Of a DNA stretch of 64,000 bases, positions 18,099-26,846 are shown piece by piece (the stretch's first letter is position 1; each line of letters opens with the position of its first letter). The DNA is taken from the NCBI GenBank assembly GCA_944363505.1, contig CALVUD010000004.1, positions 25,429 to 89,428 of the forward strand, given 5' to 3'. The translations under genes and the position numbers were made by a program. The notes beneath the pieces are model-generated. The model was not told the DNA's origin. It saw only the letters and a program-made list of their open reading frames with translations, and searched no databases. This stretch comes from an uncultured Clostridia bacterium (GTDB lineage: Bacteria > Bacillota > Clostridia > Christensenellales > DTU072).

Positions 18099-18128
18099 AT
18101 TATGACACAAAAAGACTTTCGTTGTAAA
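18099..18128 (-). promoter_or_regulatory. Candidate promoter of the GPH transporter / tcdA pair
   Basis: On the minus strand TTTACA (18128-18123), an 18-nt spacer and CATAAT (18104-18099), ending 20 nt before the start codon. Weaker than the other promoters in the window. Confidence 0.4.
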
Positions 18129-18145
18129 TACTATTTCATCCAAAC

Positions 18146-20329
18146 TTACGGATTGTAGGGCAAAATAATCTTTGAATCCAGATAATTTTTCCAATCCGTG
18201 CGGTATCGGGAATATAGCGGCGAAGAGGAACCGCTTATAAGCGTAGCCGGGGCGTAAATGACGAATTTCGAATTCAGAGTGGAACGGTTGAAAGAGGTGT
18301 TCGTTATGGTGGCGGTACTGAAAGAGGATACGTTTACCGTTTCGTTTGCGAAACGCACTTCTTTCAGCGCGGGACAGTCCGTGAACGCGAAAGAACCGAT
18401 GCTGCCGATATGGTTGGTCAGTATCACCGTTTCCAGTTTATCGAGTTTGTCGAACGCGAACGGGAGTATGTCGTCGATATAAACGCTTTTGCCGTTCCCG
18501 TTCAGAATCGTGTAAAGATCCAGGACCACGGTGTTCGTTTCGGAATAGCTCGCCACGATATAGTTGACTTTCGTTACGTCGAAAGTTATCCCGTCCGAAA
18601 GTTTTCCCGTCTCGGCGGCGGAGTCTTTATCGAAATATACGCCGCTCGTAAATTCTTTGAAAGGGGTGCGGGAATACACGGTTAGCGAGTCGTATATATA
18701 CGCGCGTTCGTATATGTTCTGAGCGAGACGGAAAGAGTAAACCGTCGGCACGTCATAGTTTTCGGAGTCTTTTGTGGCTGTCAGCCATTTGTCGATATAA
18801 AGTTTTGTCGTTCCGGCGGGCACGATAATGTCGAGAGCGGGTTGTATTTCGTCCGAGCCGATAACGCTTTTTTGCCCGAATGCGTAAGTGCCGTAATCGG
18901 GAACGGCTTCCGCGGCTGCCGCACGGAAAGTAACGGTGCCCGACGGCACGTCCTCGAACGCCTGACCCGCGATCACCGTTGTTCCGTTCTTTACCACGTA
19001 ATCTCCCCTCGTAACGACGGGGTAGGCGTATATCAGGGCGCTGCCCAGGTACAATAACCCGTCTTCGTAGTTACTTATGTCCGCAAGGTATTTGGTGGCG
19101 GCATTCGTTCCGAGCCTGCCGAAAGTAAAACTTCCCACGTTTGTCAGATTCTCCGCTCCGGTAACCGTTTCAAGGTTTACGGCGCCCCAAAATGCTTCGT
19201 TATAAATATCGGTAACGTGGGATAGATCTATCGAAACCAGTCCCGAATACCTGAATACGCCGCGTTGCAGGACTTCGAGCGAAACGGGAAGCACGATGTT
19301 TTTCAGCGAGCTTGCGGAGTCGAAAGCGTATTCCCCGAGGGATCCGAGCGAGTCGGGAAGCGTAACCGATTCCAAAGCGGAACAACCGGCGAAACAGCTG
19401 TTGCCGATAGAGTTCAAACCGTTGCCCTCAGCGGTGAAAGACACGAGCTTTTCGCAGCCGTTGAAAGCGTTTTCGCCAATGGATACGACGCTTGCGGGAA
19501 TGACGACCTCCGTCAGGGAAACGCATTGACTGAAAGCGTATTTGTCGATAAAGGAGATACCGTCGGCGACGACGACCTTTTCCAAAGTATCGTTTTCGGC
19601 AAACGCCGCTTCCCGTATGCCGTATACGGGCGTGCCCGTTTCGGTCACGGCGGGGATCTCTACCTCTTTATAAGGGATATTCTGATATCTGAAGCCCGTT
19701 ATATACGTTTTGCCGTCCGATTCGGAATACAGGAAAAGCGGATCTGCCGCGCTCCACAGCGCCCACAGCACCAGATTCGAATTGACGGGCGTCGAAAAAT
19801 CGTATCTGTTTATATAATCGAATTCGGTATACCAGCCGTAAAGCTCGTATCCCGAAGGCGCGCCCTGGATTTCGCCGGGATCCGAGGCGGTTTCTCCCGC
19901 TGCGACTATCTGCGCCGCTGCGGAGCCGTGGGGGGAAACGAAGCTGACGGTGTATCCGTCCGCGGAATCGCCGCCGAGCATAGAAGCGCGGCGACCCAGG
20001 ACGTTCAAACGCATCGAAGCCGTAAGCCCGTTCGAGGAGGTTGCGGTAATGATGACGGAACCTTCCCGCAGTGCGGTCAGCGACACGTTGTCCGAGTTCA
20101 CTTTGACTATCGAAGGATTGGAAGACGACAGAGCATATTCACCGCCTCTCGGAGAGGTAATGACCTCGGGAGCGTATACGAGTCCGTCGGCGTTGCCGTC
20201 CGAGAGATAAATTTCGGCGTTCTGTACGCCGAACGCGATGTTGGTGATATCGCTTTTGCACGCCGACAAAGCCGCCAAAACGGCAAGCAGTAACGTAACG
20301 AATATCAACGCCGCGCATTTTTTTCTCAT
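18146..20329 (-). CDS. Surface lipoprotein with Big-2-like, InlB-type and BspA-type LRR domains
   Basis: 727 residues from the ATG at 20329; the upstream extension of the frame is not used because the promoter overlaps it. A lipoprotein signal with LSAC (Cys24) is present. Domains: Ig-like Big-2-type region at about 30-115 (SSSNPSIVKVNSD, GSVIITATSSNG); one InlB B-type repeat at about 137-170 (GYELYGWYTEFDYINRYDFS then LVLWALW); then BspA-type leucine-rich repeats from about 200 (IREAAFAENDTLEKVVVADG, FINKYAFSQC-like units, SIGENAFNGCEKL, SIGNSCFAGCSALESVTLP, SLGEYAFDSASSLKNIVLP). A second short LRR group lies near the C-terminus. A surface adhesion or binding role is usual for such proteins. 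The promoter predicts a leaderless mRNA. Confidence 0.82.
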   Translation of the reverse strand: MRKKCAALIFVTLLLAVLAALSACKSDITNIAFGVQNAEIYLSDGNADGLVYAPEVITSPRGGEYALSSSNPSIVKVNSDNVSLTALREGSVIITATSSNGLTASMRLNVLGRRASMLGGDSADGYTVSFVSPHGSAAAQIVAAGETASDPGEIQGAPSGYELYGWYTEFDYINRYDFSTPVNSNLVLWALWSAADPLFLYSESDGKTYITGFRYQNIPYKEVEIPAVTETGTPVYGIREAAFAENDTLEKVVVADGISFIDKYAFSQCVSLTEVVIPASVVSIGENAFNGCEKLVSFTAEGNGLNSIGNSCFAGCSALESVTLPDSLGSLGEYAFDSASSLKNIVLPVSLEVLQRGVFRYSGLVSIDLSHVTDIYNEAFWGAVNLETVTGAENLTNVGSFTFGRLGTNAATKYLADISNYEDGLLYLGSALIYAYPVVTRGDYVVKNGTTVIAGQAFEDVPSGTVTFRAAAAEAVPDYGTYAFGQKSVIGSDEIQPALDIIVPAGTTKLYIDKWLTATKDSENYDVPTVYSFRLAQNIYERAYIYDSLTVYSRTPFKEFTSGVYFDKDSAAETGKLSDGITFDVTKVNYIVASYSETNTVVLDLYTILNGNGKSVYIDDILPFAFDKLDKLETVILTNHIGSIGSFAFTDCPALKEVRFANETVNVSSFSTATITNTSFNRSTLNSKFVIYAPATLISGSSSPLYSRYRTDWKNYLDSKIILPYNP

Positions 20330-20335
20330 AGACAG

Positions 20336-20365
20336 ATTATAGCATATTCTTTTTCGGCGTTTCAA
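20336..20365 (-). promoter_or_regulatory. Promoter predicting a leaderless mRNA for the 18146-20329 lipoprotein
   Basis: Minus-strand TTGAAA (20365-20360), 18-nt spacer, TATAAT (20341-20336). Only 6 nt (20335-20330) separate the -10 box from the ATG, so transcription should start at or next to the A of the ATG. No ribosome site exists upstream. Confidence 0.65.
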
Positions 20366-20499
20366 CAACGCGGCGGCAATATTCACCTTAAATTCAGTAT
20401 TTTCGGATATCGTTCCGGCGCGCGCATGCCGGATTAAAATATTATTCGCAAAACATATTCTTAAAAGCGAAAATATGCAAAATTTATTCGTTAAATAAT

Positions 20500-20528
20500 T
20501 TGATTTATGCATTTGTTAAGTGTATCAT
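20500..20528 (+). promoter_or_regulatory. Promoter of the amino acid ABC importer
   Basis: TTGATT at 20500-20505, a 17-nt spacer, TATCAT at 20523-20528. The 20366-20499 stretch between the two divergent promoters is AT-rich; no clear operator seen. Confidence 0.6.
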
Positions 20529-20570
20529 AGGACACATAACGGAAAATGCCTTCGGGCAGAGGAGAAAAAA

Positions 20571-21464
20571 ATGAAAAAAATCGTCAGTATAGTAGTGGTT
20601 ATAGCGTTGCTCGCCGTCGGCGTGTTCGCGCTCAGCGCCTGCAACGAAGAGGACACGATTACGATGTATACGGAATCCGGATTTGCTCCTTACGAATTCG
20701 TGAGCGCTTCCGGCAATATCGTTGGCGTTGACGTCGCAATCATGAGTGAAGTGGCTGAAAGAATGGGCAAGAAACTCAAGATCAACGATGTGGCTTTCGA
20801 TTTTATCACGTCCAACGTTGCCAGCGACAAAGGGCTTGCGGTAGGTGCGGCCGGTCTTAGCATAACTGCCGAACGTCAGGAGACCGTCGATTTCAGCAAT
20901 ATTTATGCAAGTTCCACGCTCGTAATAGTATCCGCTAAGGATAAGGCTTACGATTCCGTTGCCGACCTTGCGGGAAAAATCGTTGCGGTGCAACAAGGCA
21001 CGAGCGGCGATTTGATCATTTCGGACGCTGCCGGCGAGGGTTATGTTTATACTACCGAAGACAATGACGGAAACGAAGTTGAAGTAACCGTTACGGCAAG
21101 CGGCGCTACCGTCCAACAACTTCAGACTTACGCGCTTTGCATGGCAGAACTTACCGGTGGTCGTGTGGACGCCATTTTGATGGATAAACTGCCCGCTTCG
21201 AGTTTAGTCGCGACTTCTTCCAACCCCGACGGATTCGCGATAGTTGACGCCGTCGATCTGCTTAAGGAAGACTTCGGTATCGCTTTCAAAAAGGGCGCCG
21301 ATTCCGAATTGGTCGATACCGTTAACGAAGTTATAGCCGAATGGCTTTCCAACGGTAACATGGCAAAATATACCGAATATTATACCGCTTTGGACGCATA
21401 CGAAAAAGGTACCGGTGCCGAACCCGTTGCCCCTGAAGGCTTGAAACTTAGCTGGAACGTATAA
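20571..21464 (+). CDS. Polar amino acid ABC transporter substrate-binding lipoprotein
   Basis: 297 residues from the ATG after GGAGAAAAAA. Lipoprotein signal with LSAC (Cys24). The mature part is a family 3 solute-binding protein: TMYTESGFAPYEFVSASGNIVG near 31-52, GVDVAIMSEVAERMGKKLKI, GLSITAERQETVDFSNIY, the hinge VQQGTSGDLI and the C-terminal IAFKKGADSELVDTVNEVI. A segment at about 150-185 (TTEDNDGNEVEVTVTASG) is slightly longer than in most members. It delivers an amino acid, perhaps glutamine, cystine or a basic one, to the permease encoded next. A terminator separates it from the permease gene, which should make the binding protein more abundant. Confidence 0.88.
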   Translation: MKKIVSIVVVIALLAVGVFALSACNEEDTITMYTESGFAPYEFVSASGNIVGVDVAIMSEVAERMGKKLKINDVAFDFITSNVASDKGLAVGAAGLSITAERQETVDFSNIYASSTLVIVSAKDKAYDSVADLAGKIVAVQQGTSGDLIISDAAGEGYVYTTEDNDGNEVEVTVTASGATVQQLQTYALCMAELTGGRVDAILMDKLPASSLVATSSNPDGFAIVDAVDLLKEDFGIAFKKGADSELVDTVNEVIAEWLSNGNMAKYTEYYTALDAYEKGTGAEPVAPEGLKLSWNV

Positions 21465-21479
21465 TTAGGTTTATTTTAG

Positions 21480-21513
21480 ACGGCGGGGAAAACCATGCCC
21501 CGCCGTTTCTTTT
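21480..21513 (+). terminator. Internal terminator between binding protein and permease genes
   Basis: Perfect 9-bp stem ACGGCGGGG (21480-21488) / CCCCGCCGT (21498-21506), 9-nt loop, then TTTCTTTT. The permease ATG follows only 13 nt later with no promoter between, so this is most likely a partial terminator that lowers expression of the downstream genes. Confidence 0.8.
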
Positions 21514-21526
21514 GCGGATAATAATT

Positions 21527-22309
21527 ATGAATTTAGGCGAAAGATTTGCAAATGCGTTTATAAAATACGAACGTTGGAAGATGTATTTCAACGGACTGGA
21601 AACCACGCTTATAATTGCCGCGATAGCAGTGATTATCGGTGTTGTTATCGGTATTCTCCTGGCTCTTATCAATTACGTCAATAAAAAGACCGGAAAGTTA
21701 AAAGTGCTTGCAGCCATTGCGCAAGTTTATATCACGGTTATCCGCGGTACGCCCGTGGTACTCCAAATGTTTATGATGTATTTGGTAATTTTCGCAAGCA
21801 TGCCGATAGACCTGCATATTGGCAACCTCGTGTGGCGTAGCGGCGGCGGAATCCTGATCGGCGGGATAACTTTCGGAATAAATTCATCCGCATATGTATC
21901 TGAAATAGTCAGAGCAGGTTTCGAGTCCGTTGACGAGGGACAAATGGAAGCAGGCAGATCTCTCGGACTCAGCACTTCACAGACAATGGGTAGCGTAATA
22001 ACGCCTCAGGCTGTCAGAAACGTACTGCCTCCGTTGTTTAACGAGTTCATAATATTGGTGAAAGAAACGGCGATAATAGGATATGTGGGCGTATATGATT
22101 TAGGCAAAATTCCGTCCATCATACAAAGTCGTACTTTCGATATATTGCCTCCGCTGATTATTGCAGCCATACTTTATTTAGTTGTGGTAATGCTGTTGAC
22201 TTTGCTACTAAAAGTTTTAGAAAAATGGTTGGCAAAAAGCGACCGCAGCGGCGGCTACAGGGTTATCAAAGTCAGGAAGAAGTTTTCTTTGAAGAAAAAA
22301 GAGGCATAG
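21527..22309 (+). CDS. Amino acid ABC transporter permease (HisM/GlnP type)
   Basis: 260 residues. The start is set at ATG 21527 ([11 protein letters not shown]); the TTG at 21512 lies in the terminator T-tract. The N-terminal segment [30 protein letters not shown] and the loop [19 protein letters not shown] are typical of His/Glu/Gln/Arg/opine permeases; [30 protein letters not shown] is the EAA loop that contacts the ATPase. Five or six helices. No clear ribosome site. The ATPase gene begins 2 nt after its stop codon. Confidence 0.88.
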   Translation: MNLGERFANAFIKYERWKMYFNGLETTLIIAAIAVIIGVVIGILLALINYVNKKTGKLKVLAAIAQVYITVIRGTPVVLQMFMMYLVIFASMPIDLHIGNLVWRSGGGILIGGITFGINSSAYVSEIVRAGFESVDEGQMEAGRSLGLSTSQTMGSVITPQAVRNVLPPLFNEFIILVKETAIIGYVGVYDLGKIPSIIQSRTFDILPPLIIAAILYLVVVMLLTLLLKVLEKWLAKSDRSGGYRVIKVRKKFSLKKKEA

Positions 22310-22310
22310 T

Positions 22311-23390
22311 ATGGGAAACAGTCTGATCGAGGTCGTGGGACTGACCAAAAAGTTCGGGGATCTGACCGTTTTGGACAACATCACCGAAAGCATTGAAAAG
22401 GGTGAAAAAATCGCCATAATCGGACCGTCCGGAGGCGGTAAATCGACATTTCTCAGATGTCTGAACGTATTGGAGGATCCGACCGCGGGAAGGGTGTTTT
22501 TCGACGGGGTAGACCTCGCCGATACCAGAGTGGACATCAACGAACACCGTCGCAAAATGGGTATGGTGTTCCAACAGTTCAATCTTTTCAATAACCTCAC
22601 AGTCAGGAAAAACATCACTCTGGCACCCGTTAAAACGGCGTATAAGGATATTGCGAAATACCGCAAAGCCATGTTTATCGCGCCGTTTTATAATTCGTAC
22701 GTCAACATGTTCGGTAGCGTGATCAATGCCTCGCGCGCTAAACGCCGCGACAAACTGTCGGCAAAGATCGCGGAATTGGAAAGGGAACTTCAACCGCTGA
22801 ACACAGCTTGGGAAACCACCAAATCGGTTACCGAGCGCGCGGGGAAGGAATTTGTAACGTACGATCCCGAATTGACGAAGCGTAAGCTGAAGCTGACCGC
22901 AAAGCTCGAACGAGCGGAGCGCGAACTCAACCATATCACCGACATTCATATGATGACGCCGGCGGCTCCCGCAAAGACCGATCGCGCAGCCATAAAGCGC
23001 GAAGCCGACGAAATGGCGGAGAAGCTGTTGGCGCGGATAGGACTGGAAGACAAAGCCGACGCATATCCGTCTACGCTTTCGGGCGGACAGAAACAGCGTA
23101 TCGCCATCGTCAGAGCTTTGGCTATGAACCCCGAAGTAATGCTTTTCGACGAGCCGACCAGCGCGTTGGATCCCGAAATGGTCGGGGAAGTGCTGGATCT
23201 GATACGCGAACTCGCCGACGAAGGGATGACCATGGTTATAGTTACCCACGAAATGGGATTCGCGCGCGAGGTCGCCAGCAGGGTAATGTTTATGGACTCC
23301 GGCAAAATTGCCGAACAAGGCACCCCTGATGAGGTTTTCAGGAACCCGAAGTCGCCGAGATTGAAAGAATTCCTGGCAAAAGTTTTATAA
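22311..23390 (+). CDS. Amino acid ABC transporter ATPase (GlnQ/HisP type) with a large insertion
   Basis: 359 residues against about 240-250 for the family. Walker [10 protein letters not shown] at 38-46, Q-loop FQQFNLF near 87-93, signature LSGGQ at 256-260, Walker B VMLFDEP at 276-282 and the H-loop His313 are all intact. The extra length lies between NITLAPVK (101-108) and [20 protein letters not shown] (about 234-253), which are adjacent in normal members. This insert (about 109-228; bases about 22635-22994) is highly charged, includes a predicted coiled coil (about 141-162 and 190-210) and a more hydrophobic stretch ([18 protein letters not shown]). It would project from the helical subdomain that touches the permease. 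ATP hydrolysis should be normal. Confidence 0.88.
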   Translation: MGNSLIEVVGLTKKFGDLTVLDNITESIEKGEKIAIIGPSGGGKSTFLRCLNVLEDPTAGRVFFDGVDLADTRVDINEHRRKMGMVFQQFNLFNNLTVRKNITLAPVKTAYKDIAKYRKAMFIAPFYNSYVNMFGSVINASRAKRRDKLSAKIAELERELQPLNTAWETTKSVTERAGKEFVTYDPELTKRKLKLTAKLERAERELNHITDIHMMTPAAPAKTDRAAIKREADEMAEKLLARIGLEDKADAYPSTLSGGQKQRIAIVRALAMNPEVMLFDEPTSALDPEMVGEVLDLIRELADEGMTMVIVTHEMGFAREVASRVMFMDSGKIAEQGTPDEVFRNPKSPRLKEFLAKVL

Positions 23391-23397
23391 GCAAGCA

Positions 23398-23427
23398 CGG
23401 CGCCTTTTGTACGGGCGCCGATTTTTT
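23398..23427 (+). terminator. Terminator of the amino acid ABC operon
   Basis: Perfect 7-bp stem CGGCGCC (23398-23404) / GGCGCCG (23414-23420), 9-nt loop, followed by ATTTTTT. Confidence 0.85.
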
Positions 23428-23464
23428 AGGCGAACAAAAAGCGGGAAAGTTTCCGATTCCCGTA

Positions 23465-23492
23465 TTGACATAATAACTAATATAATGATAAT
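23465..23492 (+). promoter_or_regulatory. Promoter of the 23.5-26.8 kb operon
   Basis: TTGACA at 23465-23470, a 16-nt spacer and GATAAT at 23487-23492 preceded by TG at 23486-23487 region. A second TATAAT lies at 23481-23486 but with too short a spacer. Confidence 0.5.
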
Positions 23493-23545
23493 ATATTTAT
23501 AGCGCGTATAACGCGCGCGTGCGCAGAAACGACGTCGGAGAGGAT

Positions 23546-23746
23546 ATGGAGAAACGGGAAAGGCTAATAACGGCTATTTTTACGGCGGTATTTTTGGGAT
23601 TTTTTTCCCGCGACGATTCCGCTCCCGCTTCCCGCGGTTTTGCTTTTTGCGACGCGTTTTATTTTTCCATGTATGACGATTCCGGCGCTCGGCAAAGTGT
23701 TGCCGCGCGCCTTTTAACACCATCTTTTTACGGAGGGGGCGAATGA
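23546..23746 (+). pseudogene. Possible small membrane protein gene interrupted at a T7 run
   Basis: The ATG follows GGAGAGG. As read, 66 residues: a hydrophobic start (RLITAIFTAVFLGFF) then a polar, unconvincing tail, ending in a 4-nt overlap with the next gene. If one T is skipped in the run of seven T's at 23600-23606, the frame instead continues as a very hydrophobic sequence (PATIPLPLPAVLLFATRFIF, then TIPALGKVLPRAF) that stops at 23715-23717, just before the ribosome site of the next gene. Either a small membrane protein with transcript slippage or a single-base lesion, or a non-coding leader. Not recognised. Confidence 0.3.
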
Positions 23747-24636
23747 TAAAGAAACGTCTTTTCGTTGTTCTGATCATTCTCGCGGCGTTATCGGTTACGA
23801 TAGTCGCGGCGGGATGCGAGGAAATTGTTTTTCCGATTTCTTACGGCAAGACCGGACTGGGGTACGTGGTAAGGAACGGCGAGGTTCATATCGAGGATTA
23901 TTCCGATTCCACCGTTCGCGATACGGTTACCGTGCCGGACGAAATAGACGGCATGCCGGTAACGGTTATTTCAGATTTTTCGATTGCGAACGCAGAAACT
24001 TTAAAAACGATTTACATAGGTAAGAACGTGCGCGAGATCGGCGCGTGGGCAATGACCAACAACCAGCGTCTTCAGGCGTTCGAGGTCGACGAAGAAAACG
24101 AATATTTTACTTCCGTAGACGGAGTTTTGTATACAAAAGATCTAAAGACGATAGTCGCGTATCCTCCGTGCAAAGGCGTCGAGAAGGATTCCTCTAACAG
24201 AGTGATAAGCTCGGAAGCCGGCGAAAGCTATACGATTTTGGACGGAGTGGAAACAATACGCTCGAAAGCCTTTTACAAATGCGGGTATTTAAAAGAAGTC
24301 GTCATACCCGATTCCGTAAAATATATCGAAGAAAAAGCTTTCCATTATTGTTCCTCGATCGAGGGATTCTTGCTGCCCGACGGGCTGCTCGAGATAGGCA
24401 AGGACGCTTTCGCATACTGCTGGTCGGACGCGTTTACCGAGCTGAATATTCCCGCGAGCGTTCAAAAAGTGGGCGAATACGCGATGTACAACACCAACGC
24501 TATCACGAAGATTTACGTCAACAAGAGCGCCGACGAACTTGAAAAGCTGGAAGAGTCGGGCGACTGGGGAAAGAAATGGTATCCGACCAACAACGGGCGC
24601 GAAAGAGACGGTTACGAGATCGTTTACGCCGCATAA
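23743..24636 (+). CDS. Lipoprotein with BspA-type leucine-rich repeats
   Basis: 297 residues. Lipoprotein signal, lipobox AAGC (Cys25). Repeats of the LRR_5/BspA type: SIANAETLKTIYIGKNVREIG near 84-104, ETIRSKAFYKCGYLKEVVIP near 173, YIEEKAFHYCSSIEGFLLP near 198, EIGKDAFAYC near 220 and a final KVGEYAMYNTNAITKIYV. Such proteins bind surfaces or other proteins outside the cell. Strong ribosome site (GGAGGGGG). Followed after 12 nt by an MFS transporter gene, so likely co-transcribed. Confidence 0.82.
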   Translation: MIKKRLFVVLIILAALSVTIVAAGCEEIVFPISYGKTGLGYVVRNGEVHIEDYSDSTVRDTVTVPDEIDGMPVTVISDFSIANAETLKTIYIGKNVREIGAWAMTNNQRLQAFEVDEENEYFTSVDGVLYTKDLKTIVAYPPCKGVEKDSSNRVISSEAGESYTILDGVETIRSKAFYKCGYLKEVVIPDSVKYIEEKAFHYCSSIEGFLLPDGLLEIGKDAFAYCWSDAFTELNIPASVQKVGEYAMYNTNAITKIYVNKSADELEKLEESGDWGKKWYPTNNGRERDGYEIVYAA

Positions 24637-24648
24637 GGGGGCATAGAA

Positions 24649-26358
24649 ATGGGAAAGATAGCGACAAAAGCCAAAACACTTATAAAGAACGTAGCTTACG
24701 ACGTCAAAAACCATTGGAGAGTACCTAAAAAAGGAGAATACATTCCCTACAGGGAAGTGGTGGCGTATACGATAGGCGTTACCGGAAACGACGCGACGAA
24801 CTATATCGAGGAGATCGTCCAGTTTTCCGCCTCGGCTTTCCTGGTCGGCGCGATCATGGGCATATCCTATACCGACATTGCGATAATAGGCATAATAACC
24901 CAGATAATGAGCTTCGCGCTCGTGTTCATGCAGCCCTTCAACATTTTGATTTTCGAAAACCACGGCAGACTGGAGCGTAAGACCCTTATCGCGATGCACT
25001 CGCTGAACTTCGCGCAGGTCGCCGTCGGCGTCGCGTTGCTGTTCGTAAGCCCCGTGCCTTTCGAGACTTTGATAAAGGGGTTGCCGCAGATCATCGCGTG
25101 CGAGTTGTTCGGAAACGTCATATTCTTCTATTTCAACTACATTATCCGTCGTCTGTTCAGCGCAAAATACGGCAGATACAAACCGCAGCTTATTGCCCTC
25201 GGCTGGCCGACCGCGCTGATATTCCTGGCGATAGTTTATCTTCCCTACGATACGATGGATTACACCACGCTCTTAGTGGTGATCAGTTTCCTGTTTACCT
25301 GCCTGAACAGGTTTCTGAACACTTATCAGACCCATTCGGACGACATTATCAACGTCATGACCCCGAACTCCGACGAAAGGCAGAAATTTTTGAGTATCAT
25401 TCCTATAGTTACGGGAATCCTCGGCAGTATTTACAGGATCGGTTTCCCGATGGTCGCGCAGGCTACTGGCGGACTCTTGAACATAATGAGCTATCGCGTT
25501 TTCATACCGCTTCTGACCTTGTTCTCGATACTGGTCGGATTGTTCATACTGCCCTGTAAGGAACGCGTCATCGAAGACGTCGAAAACCGACCTAAGGTGG
25601 AATTCTGGCGAGGCGCCAAGAAGGTTTTGCGAAGCAAGAACATCTGGATGATCCAGCTGGCGAACTATATCGGTTACTTTAACAATACCGCCCAGAAAGT
25701 ACTGGATTATTACATAATCTATACCACGCGAATGGAGTGGCTTTCGGGCGTAATCGTGTTTATTTCGGGCGCTACGGCGCTGGTGGCGAACTTTTTGTCG
25801 CCCTGGCTCGTCAGAAGATTCGAAAAACGCACGATAATGGTGTGTTGCCGCGTACTGTGGGTGGCTTCTATGGGACTGGGATGGCTCGCCATACTCGGAC
25901 AAAGTCTCGTCGGATACGTTTTCGTCATGCTTTTGAAAAACATCGCTTCCACCGTCAACAACGGCGTCGGAAAATCGTTCATCGCCGATCAGCTGGATTA
26001 TTATCAATGGAAGAACGGCGAACGCGCGGACAGCTTCATCACTTTGTTCCAGTACATTTTCGTTCCCGTTACTTTGGCATTCAGCTATGTCACTCCCTTC
26101 ATTCTCGAATCTCAGGGGCTGACCAGCGACTGGGACGTGATGTTCGATTCGGGCATTGCCTCTAACGTTTATATAGCGCATCTTCTGATAAACGCCGTGG
26201 GACTTACCGTATCCACGATACCGTACTTCTTCTATACGTTTACCAGGGAACAGCATCAGCAGTGCATCCGCGAGATGGAGGAGCGATTGGGACTGGTGGA
26301 GCCGGAAAAAGAGAAAGAGCGTGTGCGTGAGAGCGCGCTCGACATAGAGATATATTGA
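24649..26358 (+). CDS. MFS transporter, GPH-like
   Basis: 569 residues with about twelve membrane helices. N-terminal basic cytosolic tail (about 1-40), KKGEYIPYREVVAYTIGVTG before the first helix, then FSAKYGRYKPQLIALGWP after an early helix pair, which resembles the GPH family G-K-Y-x-P motif. A central loop near 230 (TPNSDERQKFLSI) is the same TPNSDER-type element seen in the GPH transporter at 16.6-18.1 kb (TPDSDERTNLIG). The C-terminal tail is charged. Probably imports a sugar or related solute; substrate unknown. Between an LRR lipoprotein and a YbaK-like gene. Confidence 0.75.
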   Translation: MGKIATKAKTLIKNVAYDVKNHWRVPKKGEYIPYREVVAYTIGVTGNDATNYIEEIVQFSASAFLVGAIMGISYTDIAIIGIITQIMSFALVFMQPFNILIFENHGRLERKTLIAMHSLNFAQVAVGVALLFVSPVPFETLIKGLPQIIACELFGNVIFFYFNYIIRRLFSAKYGRYKPQLIALGWPTALIFLAIVYLPYDTMDYTTLLVVISFLFTCLNRFLNTYQTHSDDIINVMTPNSDERQKFLSIIPIVTGILGSIYRIGFPMVAQATGGLLNIMSYRVFIPLLTLFSILVGLFILPCKERVIEDVENRPKVEFWRGAKKVLRSKNIWMIQLANYIGYFNNTAQKVLDYYIIYTTRMEWLSGVIVFISGATALVANFLSPWLVRRFEKRTIMVCCRVLWVASMGLGWLAILGQSLVGYVFVMLLKNIASTVNNGVGKSFIADQLDYYQWKNGERADSFITLFQYIFVPVTLAFSYVTPFILESQGLTSDWDVMFDSGIASNVYIAHLLINAVGLTVSTIPYFFYTFTREQHQQCIREMEERLGLVEPEKEKERVRESALDIEIY

Positions 26359-26846
26359 GCGCCGTGAAACACCTTTCAAAGACCAACGCGTTGCGTATTC
26401 TGGATTCGCTCGGCGTTCCTTACGAGGCGACGGAGTTCGAAACGGACGGCGCCGTTTCGGGCGTCGAAGCGGCTTCGCGCATCGGCGCGGACGAAAGCCG
26501 CGTTTACAAGACACTGGTAACCGTGGGAAAATCGGGCGCGCATTACGTTTTCGTGATACCCGTCGCCGAGGAGCTCGATCTGAAAAAAGCCGCCGCGGCG
26601 GCGGGCGAGAAAAACGTGTCGATGCTTTTGTCCAGGTTGCTTTTGCCGCTGACGGGTTACGTTCACGGCGGTTGTTCGCCCGTCGGTATGAAAAAGCAGT
26701 TTCCGACTTTCATCGACGAGTCCGCCGTCCTTCTCGAGAGTATTTTTGTAAGCGGCGGAAGAATAGGTTTGCAGATAAAAATAAGCCCCGACGACCTCGC
26801 CGGGGCTGTGGAAGCGAAATTTACCGCGCTTTGTTCGGAGCGTTGA
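26355..26846 (+). CDS. YbaK/EbsC-family Cys-tRNA(Pro) deacylase-like protein
   Basis: 163 residues if the TTG at 26355 is used (overlapping the previous stop codon); a GTG at 26364 is an equally reasonable start. The opening KTNALRILDSLGVPYEATEF and the core RVYKTLVTVGKSGAHYVFVIP, then EELDLKKAAAAAGEKNVSML and GYVHGGCSPVGMKKQFPTFID match YbaK (Cys-tRNA(Pro) deacylase), including the GGxSPxG element. It hydrolyses Cys mis-attached to tRNA(Pro). Its 3' end overlaps the convergent RlmL-like gene by 26 nt. Confidence 0.88.
   Translation: MSAVKHLSKTNALRILDSLGVPYEATEFETDGAVSGVEAASRIGADESRVYKTLVTVGKSGAHYVFVIPVAEELDLKKAAAAAGEKNVSMLLSRLLLPLTGYVHGGCSPVGMKKQFPTFIDESAVLLESIFVSGGRIGLQIKISPDDLAGAVEAKFTALCSER

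Noticed and set aside
18079..18099. Start of the GPH transporter at 18099
   Set aside because: The extra codons cover the GGAGGG ribosome site that serves the start at 18078.
20366..20499. Riboswitch or T-box before the amino acid ABC importer
   Set aside because: The promoter at 20500-20528 leaves a leader of only about 36 nt, too short for such elements.
23391..23545. tRNA or small RNA gene in the intergenic region
   Set aside because: Only a terminator, a promoter and GC-alternating sequence are seen; no cloverleaf or other defined structure.
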